In this document: piece by piece, positions 1 through 9,418 of the stretch
How the letters are laid out: each line of letters starts with the position of its first letter
Position numbering within the stretch: position 1 is the first letter of the stretch
NCBI RefSeq assembly: GCF_038443385.1
Contig: NZ_CP151726.1
Coordinates: 5,952,001 to 6,016,000, forward strand
DNA length: 64,000 bases
Reading direction: 5' to 3'
From: Stieleria varia
GTDB taxonomy: Bacteria; Planctomycetota; Planctomycetia; Pirellulales; Pirellulaceae
The notes under the pieces: model-generated
Told to the model about the DNA's origin: nothing
The model's input: the letters and a program-made list of their open reading frames with translations, nothing else
The model's database searches: none
Position numbers and translations under genes: made by a program

Positions 1-1
1 G

Positions 2-1264
2 AAATCCCGACGGCTACAGAGCAGCAAGCAGATCCTCGGACTAAAACCCTTGGAACTCGATACTGGCCTCTTGGCGGCGCAACGCGTTGTTCAATCAGAT
101 CTGCGCGTGCTGCGTAACAGCTTGCAAGAATGGTTGTCCGAGCGTGAGGAACTCAGTGGAATGATTGTGATGGAACCCATGCGAGCGTCCATTCAAAAGC
201 AAGTCCAGGCATTAGAAATGACAATCGCAGAGGTTCGTCGCGAAATCGCGGCGGCAGAAATCGAGTCCGCCAGGCTCAGTCGAGAAGTTGAGCGGGATCA
301 TGAGCGTGCCGAACATCTGCGGGCTGCGGAGTTGGATGATTTAGATCAACAACTGACAGAACTCCGTCAGCGGATCGAGCGTGCCGAGAGTTCTGTGGCG
401 GTCCGAGCTCCTCGTGATGGGCGCATCATTTACCAGAGTTCTTCTCCAGAATTTTTAGGCAACGACCAACCACTGCTTGTCCTTGGTCCCAAGTCCGGCT
501 TTCGATTTCGATTGCGGCTGCCGGAATCACAGACCAACTCGCTTTCGCCAGATGAGTCGATGGTGATTATGCTGGATCGTTCACATCAAGTCCGGCGAGT
601 GCGTGCTCGTTTCCACGGCAGTGACCCATTGCCGCTGGAACCGGGCGTCGCATTGGCTGAGTTCGAATGCTTGCTGCCCTACGAAACGGCTAGCCGCTTG
701 GTACGTGGCGAAACGGTGTCTGCGTCACTGGACTTAAAAACACCCTGGGCAACCTTTTGGCCGATTCAGTCCGGCGCCGCATTGATCGCCTTGGGTGCCT
801 GTGGGCTACTCTTCTTGCCAACCGCCCAGAAACGCGTCGCAGACAAGAGCAAAGCGTATCCTCCAGCGGTACAAGCAAAACCAATGATGGTCGATCGACG
901 GATTCACAACGCCGCTACACCTCCGCACTTGCGGCGTCTGGCCGATCGGTTCCAGGCTGCAATCCAGGCCAGGAAGGTGGATTCCGCGTTGATCAGCGAC
1001 GTGGAGTCCGCCATCGTTCAGGATCAACAACAAGCCGTGGAAGTATTTTGCGATGCAGTGGGTGGTGCGATGGGTGGTGCGATGGGTGATGAACAGTCGA
1101 TTGTGCATCGAATGGAGTCCAATCTCAGTTCCATCCAATCACTGCTGTCGGAGGGGTCGACGGCGGAGGATCAGCAACGACTGGAGAGACTGTTGCAATC
1201 GATCACCGAGAGTTCACCGAGTTCTGCACGACGAGAAAAACCTGCGATGGCCGCCAAGGTTTGA
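2..1264 (+). CDS. HlyD-like membrane-fusion/coiled-coil protein, 5' end cut by window
   Basis: The frame is open from base 2, upstream of a TTG at 50, so the gene begins outside the window. Numbering from that TTG, residues 1-115 are a long charged coiled coil. SVAVRAPRDGRIIY (115-128) is the half-lipoyl/barrel-sandwich segment typical of HlyD/RND membrane-fusion proteins, and a beta-rich region follows. Unlike usual HlyD proteins, it has a hydrophobic segment near 236-257 and then about 145 hydrophilic residues. That tail contains an in-frame 12-bp repeat giving GGAMGGAMG (about bases 1065-1090). Role inferred: envelope transport or adaptor protein. The partner transporter would lie to the left. 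Family moderately sure, function not. Confidence 0.6.
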   Translation, partial: KSRRLQSSKQILGLKPLELDTGLLAAQRVVQSDLRVLRNSLQEWLSEREELSGMIVMEPMRASIQKQVQALEMTIAEVRREIAAAEIESARLSREVERDHERAEHLRAAELDDLDQQLTELRQRIERAESSVAVRAPRDGRIIYQSSSPEFLGNDQPLLVLGPKSGFRFRLRLPESQTNSLSPDESMVIMLDRSHQVRRVRARFHGSDPLPLEPGVALAEFECLLPYETASRLVRGETVSASLDLKTPWATFWPIQSGAALIALGACGLLFLPTAQKRVADKSKAYPPAVQAKPMMVDRRIHNAATPPHLRRLADRFQAAIQARKVDSALISDVESAIVQDQQQAVEVFCDAVGGAMGGAMGDEQSIVHRMESNLSSIQSLLSEGSTAEDQQRLERLLQSITESSPSSARREKPAMAAKV

Positions 1265-1303
1265 GTTGAATGAACGTCAGTCATGGCTGACTCAGGACGT
1301 CAC

Positions 1304-1942
1304 TCAATCGATCAAACCGAACTCTCTGAGAACGTCACATGCCGGATGGCCACCGATGCATTGCACGGCGTGCCAGCCGCGTTGAAGCGCCGCGAGAACG
1401 TTCTCCTCGCGGTCATCTAAGAACAGAATTTCGCCCGGTGACACTCGGGCGACTCGATGAGCTTGTGATTCCGCTGCGATGTAGATGCCTGGATCGGGTT
1501 TCATCGATCCGACATCGCAACTGAGTATCATCGGGTGAAACCTGCGATCGGTCACAGCCCACCTCTGTCTCGTGATCCAATCCCAGTGGGCGACGCAGGT
1601 GTTGGAAAGCAGTCCGAACGGGATATAGCGTGCGAGTAGTCCATCGAATGCATCGCACATTCCGTCGATTGGGACAAACATGTCGCTGATGGCGTCCAGC
1701 CAATCGCTGACCGGCCAGCGATTGGGATCCATGGACAATGATTCGGCGAGTCGTTTCGCGTACGACGGGCCGTCGATCCTGCCGTGCTCGAATTCATCCT
1801 GCAATCCGCTCGTATAGATCGCTTGCTCGGCTGCCTCGATCGTTACATCAAAACGCTCGGCGACGTTTCGACAGGCGACCTTGGGATCAAACGAAACCAG
1901 CACGTTGCCGAGGTCAAAATAGACAAACCTGACATCCGCCAT
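1304..1942 (-). CDS. HAD-superfamily hydrolase (YihX-like phosphatase)
   Basis: A 212-residue protein. Motif I is FDLGNVLVSF near the N terminus, the FDLGNV form seen in the E. coli YihX (alpha-glucose-1-phosphate phosphatase) subgroup. LLSNT is motif II, MKPDPGIY carries the motif III lysine, and FLDDREENV is motif IV. The ATG at 1942 was chosen over an upstream start at 2002 because the extra 20 residues do not look like a HAD N terminus and would run into the preceding gene. It starts 7 bp after the stop of the DUF1080 gene on the same strand, so the two are probably co-transcribed. Substrate is not predictable; a small sugar phosphate is plausible. Confidence 0.8.
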   Translation of the reverse strand: MADVRFVYFDLGNVLVSFDPKVACRNVAERFDVTIEAAEQAIYTSGLQDEFEHGRIDGPSYAKRLAESLSMDPNRWPVSDWLDAISDMFVPIDGMCDAFDGLLARYIPFGLLSNTCVAHWDWITRQRWAVTDRRFHPMILSCDVGSMKPDPGIYIAAESQAHRVARVSPGEILFLDDREENVLAALQRGWHAVQCIGGHPACDVLREFGLID

Positions 1943-1949
1943 GATGAGC

Positions 1950-2732
1950 CTACAGTTCCCGGATTCGGATGTTTCGGTACCACGCTTCCAGCGGTTTTCC
2001 ACTGTGAACTTGGACTGCGATCACACCGTCTTTGGGGATCTTGGGTTCCGTTTCGGTGTAGTCGACGGTCTGCTGTCCGTTCAGAAAGATCTGGATCTTG
2101 GGTCCTTTGGCCACGACACGGATCTCATTCCAGTCACCTGGTTTCAACGCAGCGTTTGAAACATCTGGGTTTTCGGCCAAGAATTTACGGCGACGAGATT
2201 CGTCGTACAGCGAACCCCAGATCGAGCGGTCTCCCATCATCCCAATATCGGCTTGATAGCCGATGACTTCGTGATGATCGGGAATCCGCTCGGTGCGGAA
2301 TTGGACACCCGCATTGTTGCCTTGCCCGACCAGCTTGACCTCGACACGCAACTCAAAATCGCCGTATCGCTTTTGGGTCGACAAAAACCAGTTATTGGGG
2401 ATGTCTTGGTCAAGTTTGCCGGCCACGATCGCCCCGTCCTCGACGCGAAACCACTCGCGGTCTCCTTGCCAACCGGCTAGCGATTTTCCGTCAAAGATCG
2501 TCACAAAGGGCGCGTCGGCGGATTTCCCGGCGGTTTGCCCAGTCGATGCCCCGTTCGATGCCCCGTCCGTCTGGGGAGTGTCCTGTGTGTTTGCGTCCTG
2601 TGCGTTTGCGTCCTGTGCGATCACGAGGGTGGAGGCAGCAAGCATGACGACGCCGAGCACCGCGACGGAACGAGAAACAGGGGCAAATGTACGTGAATTC
2701 TTGGGTAACGGGGCTGAGAAAATCGAAAACAT
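1950..2732 (-). CDS. Secreted DUF1080 (3-keto-disaccharide hydrolase family) protein
   Basis: A 260-residue exported protein. The hydrophobic segment VAVLGVVMLAASTLVIAQDA (about 24-43) is a signal peptide. After it lies a low-complexity linker with repeated AQDAN/TQD units encoded by short direct repeats (about 2590-2625). The rest is a beta-jellyroll DUF1080 domain: FVTIFDGKSLAGWQGD at the start, GDFELRVEVKL and NAGVQFRTE in the middle, and WYRNIRIREL at the end. DUF1080 proteins are very abundant in planctomycetes; characterised members act on 3-keto-glycosides. The start lies divergent to ilvD. Fold confident, substrate unknown. Confidence 0.85.
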   Translation of the reverse strand: MFSIFSAPLPKNSRTFAPVSRSVAVLGVVMLAASTLVIAQDANAQDANTQDTPQTDGASNGASTGQTAGKSADAPFVTIFDGKSLAGWQGDREWFRVEDGAIVAGKLDQDIPNNWFLSTQKRYGDFELRVEVKLVGQGNNAGVQFRTERIPDHHEVIGYQADIGMMGDRSIWGSLYDESRRRKFLAENPDVSNAALKPGDWNEIRVVAKGPKIQIFLNGQQTVDYTETEPKIPKDGVIAVQVHSGKPLEAWYRNIRIREL

Positions 2733-2900
2733 CGCGATACCTCCGAATGGCCCTACGGGGCGTCCTATGGATTTGTGTCTTCGAAGATCATAATCTGTGT
2801 CTCAAGATTGGTCTGTGCCTTGACTCGACGATTTGATTTTCGTCCGGTCGGCGACCGCATTTTCTACTGACTCCATCCACACCGACGATTCTGACCGAAC

Positions 2901-4577
2901 ATGACCCAGCTGAACAAATATTCCAGCAAAATCACTCAACCGAAAAGCCAGGGAGCATCTCAGGCGATGCTCTACGCGACCGGAATGAGCCGCGAAGACA
3001 TGGACAAGCCGCAAGTCGGAATCGGCAGTGTTTGGTACGAAGGCAACAGTTGCAACATGCACTTGCTGGACTTGGCCGCGGAAGTCAAAAAAGGAGTGAC
3101 GGACGCTGGCATGGTCGGAATGCGATTCAATACCATCGGAGTCAGTGACGGAATTTCGATGGGGACCGACGGGATGAGCTTTTCCCTGCAGAGCCGCGAC
3201 CTGATCGCCGATTCGATCGAAACCATCATGGGCGCGCAGTGGTACGACGCATTGATCGCGTTGCCCGGGTGTGACAAAAACATGCCCGGATGCTTGATCG
3301 CCATGGGACGGTTGAACCGACCCGCCATCATGATCTACGGCGGAACGATCAAACCCGGTTTTCGGAACGGCGAGAAACTGGATATCGTCAGCGCGTTTCA
3401 GTGCTACGGCCAGTACATCGCCGGCCAAATCAGCGACGATGAACGACAAGAGATCGTTCAAACCAGTTGCCCGGGAGCCGGAGCCTGTGGCGGGATGTAC
3501 ACCGCCAACACAATGGCCACTGCGATCGAAGCTTTGGGAATGTCGTTACCGTACTCGGCCAGCATCCCAGCCGAGAATCAGGAAAAGAAGGACGAATGCC
3601 ACAAAGCCGGCGCTGCCATCCTGAACCTGCTGGAAAAGGACATCAAACCAAAGGACATCATGACTCGCGCCGCATTTGAGAATGCGATGGTGACTGTGAT
3701 GGCGTTGGGTGGCAGCACAAACGCTGTGCTACACCTGCTGGCGATGGCTCGTGCCGTTGACGTGCCGTTGACCATTGATGATTTCCAGTCCGTCAGTGAC
3801 CGCGTTCCCTATCTCGCTGACCTTAAACCCAGCGGACGTTTCGTCCAAGAAGACTTGCATTCGATCGGCGGCACGCCCGCGGTGATGAAGTACTTGTTGG
3901 AAAAAGGTTTCATGGACGGGTCATGCATGACCGTCACCGGCAAGACGCTTGCGGAAAACCTGGAGTCATTGCCGGGACTGAAGGAAGGGCAAAAGATTGT
4001 CGCACCGGTGGAAAAGCCCATCAAGTCGAGCGGTCATATCCGGATCTTGAGAGGATCACTGGCCCCCGATGGTGCGGTGGCCAAGATCACGGGCAAGGAA
4101 GGCCTGCAGTTCACCGGCCCGGCAAAATGTTTTGACAGCGAAGAAGAAATGTTGGCCGCGTTGGAGCAAAAGAAGATCGCCAAAGGTGACGTCGTTGTCA
4201 TTCGCTACGAAGGTCCACAAGGTGGCCCGGGCATGCCCGAGATGCTGACTCCCACCAGCGCAATCATGGGCGCGGGGCTCGGCTCCGATGTGGCGATGTT
4301 GACTGACGGGCGTTTTAGCGGTGGAAGCCACGGGTTCATCGTCGGACACATCACTCCAGAAGCTCAACTGGGCGGCCCGCTGGGACTGTTGCAAGATGGA
4401 GATCAGGTCACCATCGACGCCGAAACCAATCGTCTGGACGTAGATGTCTCAGAAGAAGAAATGCAGCGTCGTCGCGATGCATGGGTCGCCCCGCCACTGA
4501 AAGCAACCCGAGGGACGTTGTTCAAATACATCAAGTGCGTGAAAACGGCCAGCGAAGGTTGCGTCACTGACGAGTGA
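2901..4577 (+). CDS. ilvD: Dihydroxy-acid dehydratase
   Basis: A 558-residue enzyme of the IlvD/Edd family, the usual length. It dehydrates 2,3-dihydroxy-isovalerate and 2,3-dihydroxy-3-methylvalerate to 2-keto acids in branched-chain amino-acid synthesis. Diagnostic segments are GCDKNMPGC (Fe-S cysteines), [16 protein letters not shown] (third cysteine region), the active-site lysine region around QEKKDE, and the C-terminal GGPGMPEM and [10 protein letters not shown]. The ATG at 2901 has no good Shine-Dalgarno, but the protein begins as the family does. Its neighbours are unrelated, so it stands outside an ilv operon. Confidence 0.97.
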   Translation: MTQLNKYSSKITQPKSQGASQAMLYATGMSREDMDKPQVGIGSVWYEGNSCNMHLLDLAAEVKKGVTDAGMVGMRFNTIGVSDGISMGTDGMSFSLQSRDLIADSIETIMGAQWYDALIALPGCDKNMPGCLIAMGRLNRPAIMIYGGTIKPGFRNGEKLDIVSAFQCYGQYIAGQISDDERQEIVQTSCPGAGACGGMYTANTMATAIEALGMSLPYSASIPAENQEKKDECHKAGAAILNLLEKDIKPKDIMTRAAFENAMVTVMALGGSTNAVLHLLAMARAVDVPLTIDDFQSVSDRVPYLADLKPSGRFVQEDLHSIGGTPAVMKYLLEKGFMDGSCMTVTGKTLAENLESLPGLKEGQKIVAPVEKPIKSSGHIRILRGSLAPDGAVAKITGKEGLQFTGPAKCFDSEEEMLAALEQKKIAKGDVVVIRYEGPQGGPGMPEMLTPTSAIMGAGLGSDVAMLTDGRFSGGSHGFIVGHITPEAQLGGPLGLLQDGDQVTIDAETNRLDVDVSEEEMQRRRDAWVAPPLKATRGTLFKYIKCVKTASEGCVTDE

Positions 4578-4638
4578 CGCTCCGCGGCTGTCAACGTGCT
4601 TCAGAATCCATTTCATCTACCATTCCAGGAGGACCGCC

Positions 4639-5613
4639 GTGGCATACCTTTCCCCCGGTGGCGCCAATCGCTCGGCTGCCGATGCACACCGTCTCGCTGA
4701 ACGCGGAATGCGTCACATCGAAACGGCGTTGAAACGTCAAGACGACTCCTTTACGGGGGAATTGGAAAAGGCGATTGATGCGTTCAAACGATCACTGGCG
4801 ATTCAACCGGATAACCCAACGGTTTTTTATCACTACGGCTTCGCTTGCTTCATGATGCTGGACGTCGTCGAAGAAACGGGGCAACGCATCGAAATGGCCG
4901 ATGAAGCGATCCGGCGCTTCAAACAACTGATGGTGATCGAGGAAGACCAGCATCTGATGGATTTGCTCGGGGGCGTGCTGTTTCGACGAGGAACGCTCGC
5001 CGATTCGCCAGAAGAACGCCTGAAGTATTTTGAGGACTCGATCGATCACTTGCAGCGGTTGTTAGCTTGTGAGCCAGAGGACGAAGAACTGCGCGGAAAG
5101 ACGTGGGTTTCCCTGGCGTTGTGCCACGCTCATCGTGCCGTCAACTCGTCACCAGATGCAAAGCGAGCCGGTTTTCTCACCGCGGTGGATTGCTTTGAGA
5201 AAGGCATCGAGCTTGATGGCTTGGATCTCTCGATGCGTTACAACTACGCCAACGCCCTGATGGATGTGGGCAAGTGGACGGACGATCCCGGTGAGAAAAT
5301 GCAGTGGTTTGAGCGGTCCCTCGAGGTGCACCGCGACTCCGTTACGCAACTCGATGTGATCAATGACCCGATGATCGAAGTGGTCTCCGACGAAGTCATG
5401 ACGGCGATTCAGACGGGGACGGCAGAGGACTTTCGCTACAACTACGCGTGCCTATTGTCCCTGATGGGCCAGCCCGATCGAGCGATCGGGGTGTTGAGAG
5501 AAATCATCGCTGAGAATCCGCAGCGTGTAGCCGACGTCATCAACGATCCGGATTTCGAATCGTTGCACGAATCCTCAGACTATCAAGAACTGATAGCTGA
5601 CGGGACTACATGA
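4639..5613 (+). CDS. Tetratricopeptide-like repeat protein
   Basis: A 324-residue soluble protein without signal peptide or membrane segment. Helical TPR-type units are visible, for example AIDAFKRSLAIQPDNPTVFYHYGFAC (about 49-74) and a last pair ending PDRAIGVLREIIAENPQR. The final motif DVINDPDFESLHESSDYQEL is the common C-terminal form of planctomycete TPR proteins. The GTG start is preceded by a perfect AGGAGG at 4628-4633. The 3' end overlaps the converging lipoprotein gene by 8 bp. Probably a cytoplasmic scaffold; partner unknown. Confidence 0.8.
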   Translation: MAYLSPGGANRSAADAHRLAERGMRHIETALKRQDDSFTGELEKAIDAFKRSLAIQPDNPTVFYHYGFACFMMLDVVEETGQRIEMADEAIRRFKQLMVIEEDQHLMDLLGGVLFRRGTLADSPEERLKYFEDSIDHLQRLLACEPEDEELRGKTWVSLALCHAHRAVNSSPDAKRAGFLTAVDCFEKGIELDGLDLSMRYNYANALMDVGKWTDDPGEKMQWFERSLEVHRDSVTQLDVINDPMIEVVSDEVMTAIQTGTAEDFRYNYACLLSLMGQPDRAIGVLREIIAENPQRVADVINDPDFESLHESSDYQELIADGTT

Positions 5614-5824
5614 TCCCGCCGTGCGTCCGAATGGGCGTTAAGTGGCTGGGCTGATCGATCAGCCAAAAACGCTCCCACTCGTCGACAAGCGACCGCATGT
5701 CTTCGGAGGTATACAGCAACTGCTGAACACGACGTTCCGGCCGAGGTGAGTAGATCGGAACAAAGCATCCGACCGTGGTGCTCAGGCAAAGGGCCAAGAA
5801 TGAAAGTTGCATCAGGCGACGCAT
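5606..5824 (-). CDS. Small predicted lipoprotein (72 aa)
   Basis: A 72-residue protein. MRRLMQLSFLALCLSTTVGC is a short signal peptide ending in a lipobox (TVG-C20), so the mature lipoprotein would be about 53 residues. The C-terminal PSHLTPIRTHGGIM resembles tails I recall from short secreted planctomycete proteins; this is from memory, not a search. GGAGG sits about 9 bases before the ATG. It lies 45 bp downstream of the HU gene on the same strand and may be read through from it. Function unknown. Confidence 0.75.
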   Translation of the reverse strand: MRRLMQLSFLALCLSTTVGCFVPIYSPRPERRVQQLLYTSEDMRSLVDEWERFWLIDQPSHLTPIRTHGGIM

Positions 5825-5869
5825 CGGGCGTTCCTCCGTGAACGATATCGACTCTGGATAGGTTGGGTT

Positions 5870-6256
5870 TCAGTCCGTGTCCCAACGACCACTGTGATTT
5901 GGAGGGGCCGATGAGTCGGGATTATTGGTGCCGCTTGGCTTCGACGGTTTGCTGTCAATGGAGTCAAACGTCTCCAAATCCAGATTCTGGACAATCGATT
6001 CCATATACTTTCCTGGCTTGAAAGTCACAACATGCTTTTTCGGCACCGTGACTTCTTCGCCCGTCCGCGGATTGCGTGCCCGTCGGGCAGCCCGCGTCTT
6101 TACTTCAAAAACGCCAAAATTCCTCAGCTCGATGCGGCCGTCACGCAAAAGCGTGTCGATAATCGCATCAAAAGTCTTCTGGACAATTTCTTTCGTCTGT
6201 TGCTGAGTCAGCCCGACCTCTTCCGAAATCGTTCGTACGATGTCTTTTTTGGTCAC
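5870..6256 (-). CDS. HU/IHF-family DNA-binding protein with C-terminal extension
   Basis: A 128-residue protein. Residues 1-92 are a complete HU/IHF fold: the N-terminal helices [17 protein letters not shown], the beta-arm segment [12 protein letters not shown] that inserts in the minor groove, and [12 protein letters not shown] normally ends near residue 90-95; here about 33 acidic/Ser/Pro-rich residues follow ([20 protein letters not shown]). The GTG start has a strong GAGGAG upstream. It would bend and compact nucleoid DNA. The tail is an accessory extension, possibly for protein contacts; that is inference. Confidence 0.93.
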   Translation of the reverse strand: MTKKDIVRTISEEVGLTQQQTKEIVQKTFDAIIDTLLRDGRIELRNFGVFEVKTRAARRARNPRTGEEVTVPKKHVVTFKPGKYMESIVQNLDLETFDSIDSKPSKPSGTNNPDSSAPPNHSGRWDTD

Positions 6257-6524
6257 CGATGACTCCTCGCCACACGCGATTCTCCACGGTTTCCCGCGTC
6301 AAACCCTCGCGTTGCAATCGCTGTAAACCCTTGTGAAATTACGACTTAACGAATTTCAGTCTAGGGCAGCGGTTGAGTGGCGTCAAGCCTCCGGAAGCAA
6401 CCTGGGGACCCCAGGAGGAACCGATCGAACTGTCTCACAACTTGCTATCGGCACAAACCACCGGGACGCTTGATCTAATCGGCAAAATCCGTCCAAAAGG
6501 TACAACCGGGCTGATAAAGCCTTC
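6257..6524. other. Intergenic region between HU and YkgJ-type genes
   Basis: No convincing reading frame. It holds the HU leader and promoter area plus a short perfect palindrome, CCTGGGGACCCCAGG near 6401-6415. This sits about 145 bp upstream of the HU start and downstream of the YkgJ-like gene's stop, so it may act as a weak terminator hairpin, although no T-run follows it. Confidence 0.4.
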
Positions 6525-7034
6525 TTAAACCGATTTTTGCCTGCGGCTGATCTCGATTTCCTCGAGCGTGTACAGGCGACCGTGCCCTGCCCCCGGACAG
6601 ACCTCGCAGGTTTCCTTCCAATCCTTTTTTTTCTCCAACGTCGAATCCCAAAATGGCCAAGTCCGACATTGGATCGGACGCGACTGGTAGACGAGGCACT
6701 TGCGAGTCTTGGGATCCAACAGGATGCAATCCCCATCGGGATACTCGATCAGACTGCGATCACGCCCGACTTGTCGCACGAATTTTCGCTCGAACGCCTC
6801 TTCCGTGATTCCGATCTCGGCTGCCATCGCCGCAATTTCAGCGTCGTCGACCCAGACAAATCCGGGTTCGCCGCTGCAGCATGCTCCACACTGCGTGCAC
6901 TCAAATCGCAATCCGTCTCGATACCAAGGCCCTTTTTCTGCCTTCTTGGCGTCCTTGGCTTTCTCCTTTGCCTTCTTGCCACCGGACTTCTTGCCGCCGG
7001 ACTTGTTCTCTTTGGATGGCTTAGAATCAGACAT
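6525..7034 (-). CDS. YkgJ-family cysteine-cluster protein
   Basis: A 169-residue protein. An N-terminal Lys-rich, low-complexity stretch (about 5-34) precedes the conserved core: FECTQCGACCSGEPGFVWV, then ACLV-type CLVYQSRPIQCRTWPFW and CEVCPGAGHG. This is the CxxCxxCC...C...CxxWPF pattern of UPF0153/YkgJ proteins, believed to bind zinc or an iron-sulfur cluster. Biochemical role is not established. The ATG is followed by an upstream intergenic stretch of palindromic repeats. The Lys/Gly-rich tail is unusual in the family but common in planctomycete basic proteins. Confidence 0.85.
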   Translation of the reverse strand: MSDSKPSKENKSGGKKSGGKKAKEKAKDAKKAEKGPWYRDGLRFECTQCGACCSGEPGFVWVDDAEIAAMAAEIGITEEAFERKFVRQVGRDRSLIEYPDGDCILLDPKTRKCLVYQSRPIQCRTWPFWDSTLEKKKDWKETCEVCPGAGHGRLYTLEEIEISRRQKSV

Positions 7035-7165
7035 GCCTGCAGGTGCGGTAAGGTGCTGTAGTGGACGGCTTGTTCAACGCAGGGGATTGTACTGACCACA
7101 GGCCCGGTTGCGAAAGTCGCCCCCATGAAACCATGCACTCGCAGAAGACTCTTGTCGAACGAAAC

Positions 7166-7286
7166 GTCAGCCTTTCCAGGCTGACATACACAGGGGCATG
7201 TCAGCCTTTCTAGGCTGACATACACAGGGGCATGTCAGGCTAGAAAGCCTGACGTACGCGGGGCGCGTCAGGCTGGGGAGCCTGAC
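7166..7286. repeat. Cluster of four GTCAGCC...GGCTGAC palindromes
   Basis: Four copies of a 20-bp inverted repeat occur at 7166-7185, 7200-7219, 7234-7253 and 7267-7286. Arms are GTCAGCC or GTCAGGC, and the centre varies (TTTCCA, TTTCTA, TAGAAA, TGGGGA). Short ACATACACAGGGGCAT-type linkers separate them. The last two copies are in the opposite orientation to the first two. Two more copies lie downstream of pgk (36016-36072). They resemble REP-type interspersed palindromes. The last copy overlaps the end of the M48 gene. Confidence 0.9.
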
Positions 7287-9340
7287 GTACAGGGGGCGAT
7301 CCAATCTTCGCTGCATCGCAGGATCTTTCGGACCACTTGCACAAGCACTGCTTCCTGAGGGCTGATCACGTGGTCTCCCGATACCGTGTTGGCAATTGCA
7401 ACGAGCAATTTGTGCTGAAAAGGGGCTGGTGCTGAGGAGACCCCATTCAATGCTTCTTCAAATGCCGCCCAACTCAATTCCTCAGGTGGCAAGCGTTCGG
7501 CATCGCCCACTTCCAGCTGGCCCCAACCACGCATGTATTCAAAATCAGTGAGCGCTCCGTCGCCATCGCAACAACACAGCACAGAAAGGATAACTTGCGC
7601 GTGATGCACAAGATCACCCTGAACTTTGCGAGGGTCAGCGGGCACAGCAGCTTGCAGTGAGTGCCGGATCATCCACGCCCAGCCCAAACGCTGCCAGTCG
7701 GACGAATCGATCAATTGCATGCAGCGATCGACAATCGCCAACGCCGACTGACGCTGCTGGGCGGTGGCGTTGACCGAACTGTCGCAGATCGCGGCCAGCA
7801 ACGCGTACTTGGCCTGTGGCTCCAGCGATTCAAATACCGGCCACAGTTTGTCGATGTCATCCTGATGGGAATGGTCATCCAAAGTGATCCCCAGCAGAAG
7901 CGGCAAGGCGATCGGCAAGGATGCGGGGACGCAGGCGAATTCAATCAATGGCTGAGGAATCGAATCGTAAAAGCCATCGAGCCCCGATGAGAGCTGAGAG
8001 ACTTGCTCCGTACCTGTTGCCAGAGGCTCTCGAAACGACAAGGGCTGACCACTATCGACGGGGTCGATCTGTTCGCCGAAAAGTTTGCTCATCACTGCCA
8101 TCGTCTGGGGTGACTCGTGGCGAATTGTTTTGGAAGCCACAGGCGCATAGATAGGTGAGTGCTCACCGTTGGGATCGATCGCCTGCAATCGACTGGCGAT
8201 CGACGGATGCGTTGAAAGCATTCCTCGTCGAATGAATCGATCCACGAACAACATCGGGGCAACAATGGCAGCTTGTGGATGTCGAATGCGACCATGTTCG
8301 CGGTGCCCATCGATTCGTCGCAAAGCGGAGGCGAGCGCGAGCGGGTCGCGAGTCTTGGCAACGGCATTGGCATCGGCGAATCGTTCGCGAGATCGGCCAA
8401 ACGCCATCGCCAGCAGTTGCGCCGAGATCGCACCCACCAACCCGAAAGGATAAACTGCGGCGCCCGCGATCATGAACAGAATTGCCAGCCCCGTGTGCGA
8501 GACCTCGTCGTCCAACAACCGCTTGCCTTCGATGAACAGATTCATGGACACGGATTCGATCCCCGCCAGTCCGTACAGGATCGCAGTCAGCTTGGTTCCA
8601 TAGTGCGTGTCGCCTGAGGAAAGATGGCTGTATTCGTGAGCGATCACGGCTTGCAGTTCATCTCGCTGCAGATGCTCCAATGCTCCAGCAGTCACACAGA
8701 GGATGCTAGAGCGGGGATCAAGTCCTGCTGCGAACACGTTGATCCCCGGTTCGGCTTCCATCACCAAGACAGCGGGCGGCACGCAGTGATAGGCAATCGC
8801 CAATTCCTCGACAATGTTGATCAGCCGACGTTGCTCTGCATTGGAGGGCTGGTCGACATGATGACCACCCACGGCCAACCCGATCGCCCAGCCTCCTTCG
8901 CGTTCGATCCGGCGCCGCTCGAAACGCGTCGCCAAACCGATTGCCATCCATGTGCCCAAGATCGACAGCAGTGATGTGCACCAAAGCATCTTCGTCGGGT
9001 CCACGCATTTTTCGGAGACCGGCACCTCCTGATCAAACGCGTGGACAAACTCGAGGTATGCATCGCGATACTGTCCGGCCGAGTGGACACGATTTGATTG
9101 TGACCAGGATTGTGGTTCTTCGGTGCTGTAAACAGCATCCACATTTTCGCTGCGGCGCCGGGCTTCGTCATTTTGAACGACCGCAAACGCGATCGCAGCC
9201 ACCGTCAAGAACATGAGGATGTATCCCAGAACGATCCCGGTCGTCGTCGCCGTGATCGCTTGGGCGACCAGCACCATCGAATACCAACGAGCCGAGACGC
9301 GCGTCTCACGCGTCTTGCGTTTCCAGAAATCAAGCATCAC
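7268..9340 (-). CDS. M48-family membrane zinc metalloprotease
   Basis: A 690-residue protein. Two N-terminal membrane segments (about 22-55 and 119-138) precede an M48 domain: HEYSH at 235-239 gives two zinc ligands and the catalytic Glu, and RSRERFADA near 317-325 gives the third ligand (E319), as in HtpX/Oma1-like peptidases. Further hydrophobic segments lie near 283-312. The C-terminal ~280 residues are extra and include a TerB-like helical region. The gene follows lemA by about 78 bp on the same strand, a frequent pairing. GTG at 9340 or ATG at 9337 can start. The last few codons and the TGA come from an intergenic palindrome. Confidence 0.88.
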   Translation of the reverse strand: MMLDFWKRKTRETRVSARWYSMVLVAQAITATTTGIVLGYILMFLTVAAIAFAVVQNDEARRRSENVDAVYSTEEPQSWSQSNRVHSAGQYRDAYLEFVHAFDQEVPVSEKCVDPTKMLWCTSLLSILGTWMAIGLATRFERRRIEREGGWAIGLAVGGHHVDQPSNAEQRRLINIVEELAIAYHCVPPAVLVMEAEPGINVFAAGLDPRSSILCVTAGALEHLQRDELQAVIAHEYSHLSSGDTHYGTKLTAILYGLAGIESVSMNLFIEGKRLLDDEVSHTGLAILFMIAGAAVYPFGLVGAISAQLLAMAFGRSRERFADANAVAKTRDPLALASALRRIDGHREHGRIRHPQAAIVAPMLFVDRFIRRGMLSTHPSIASRLQAIDPNGEHSPIYAPVASKTIRHESPQTMAVMSKLFGEQIDPVDSGQPLSFREPLATGTEQVSQLSSGLDGFYDSIPQPLIEFACVPASLPIALPLLLGITLDDHSHQDDIDKLWPVFESLEPQAKYALLAAICDSSVNATAQQRQSALAIVDRCMQLIDSSDWQRLGWAWMIRHSLQAAVPADPRKVQGDLVHHAQVILSVLCCCDGDGALTDFEYMRGWGQLEVGDAERLPPEELSWAAFEEALNGVSSAPAPFQHKLLVAIANTVSGDHVISPQEAVLVQVVRKILRCSEDWIAPCTSGSPA

Positions 9341-9418
9341 GCTGTCTCATGCTTTGCGACGGTGCCGGAATAGAAATCAAGTCAGAGGCTGTGCCCCGAC
9401 CCGCCTGAGTCGCCGGGC

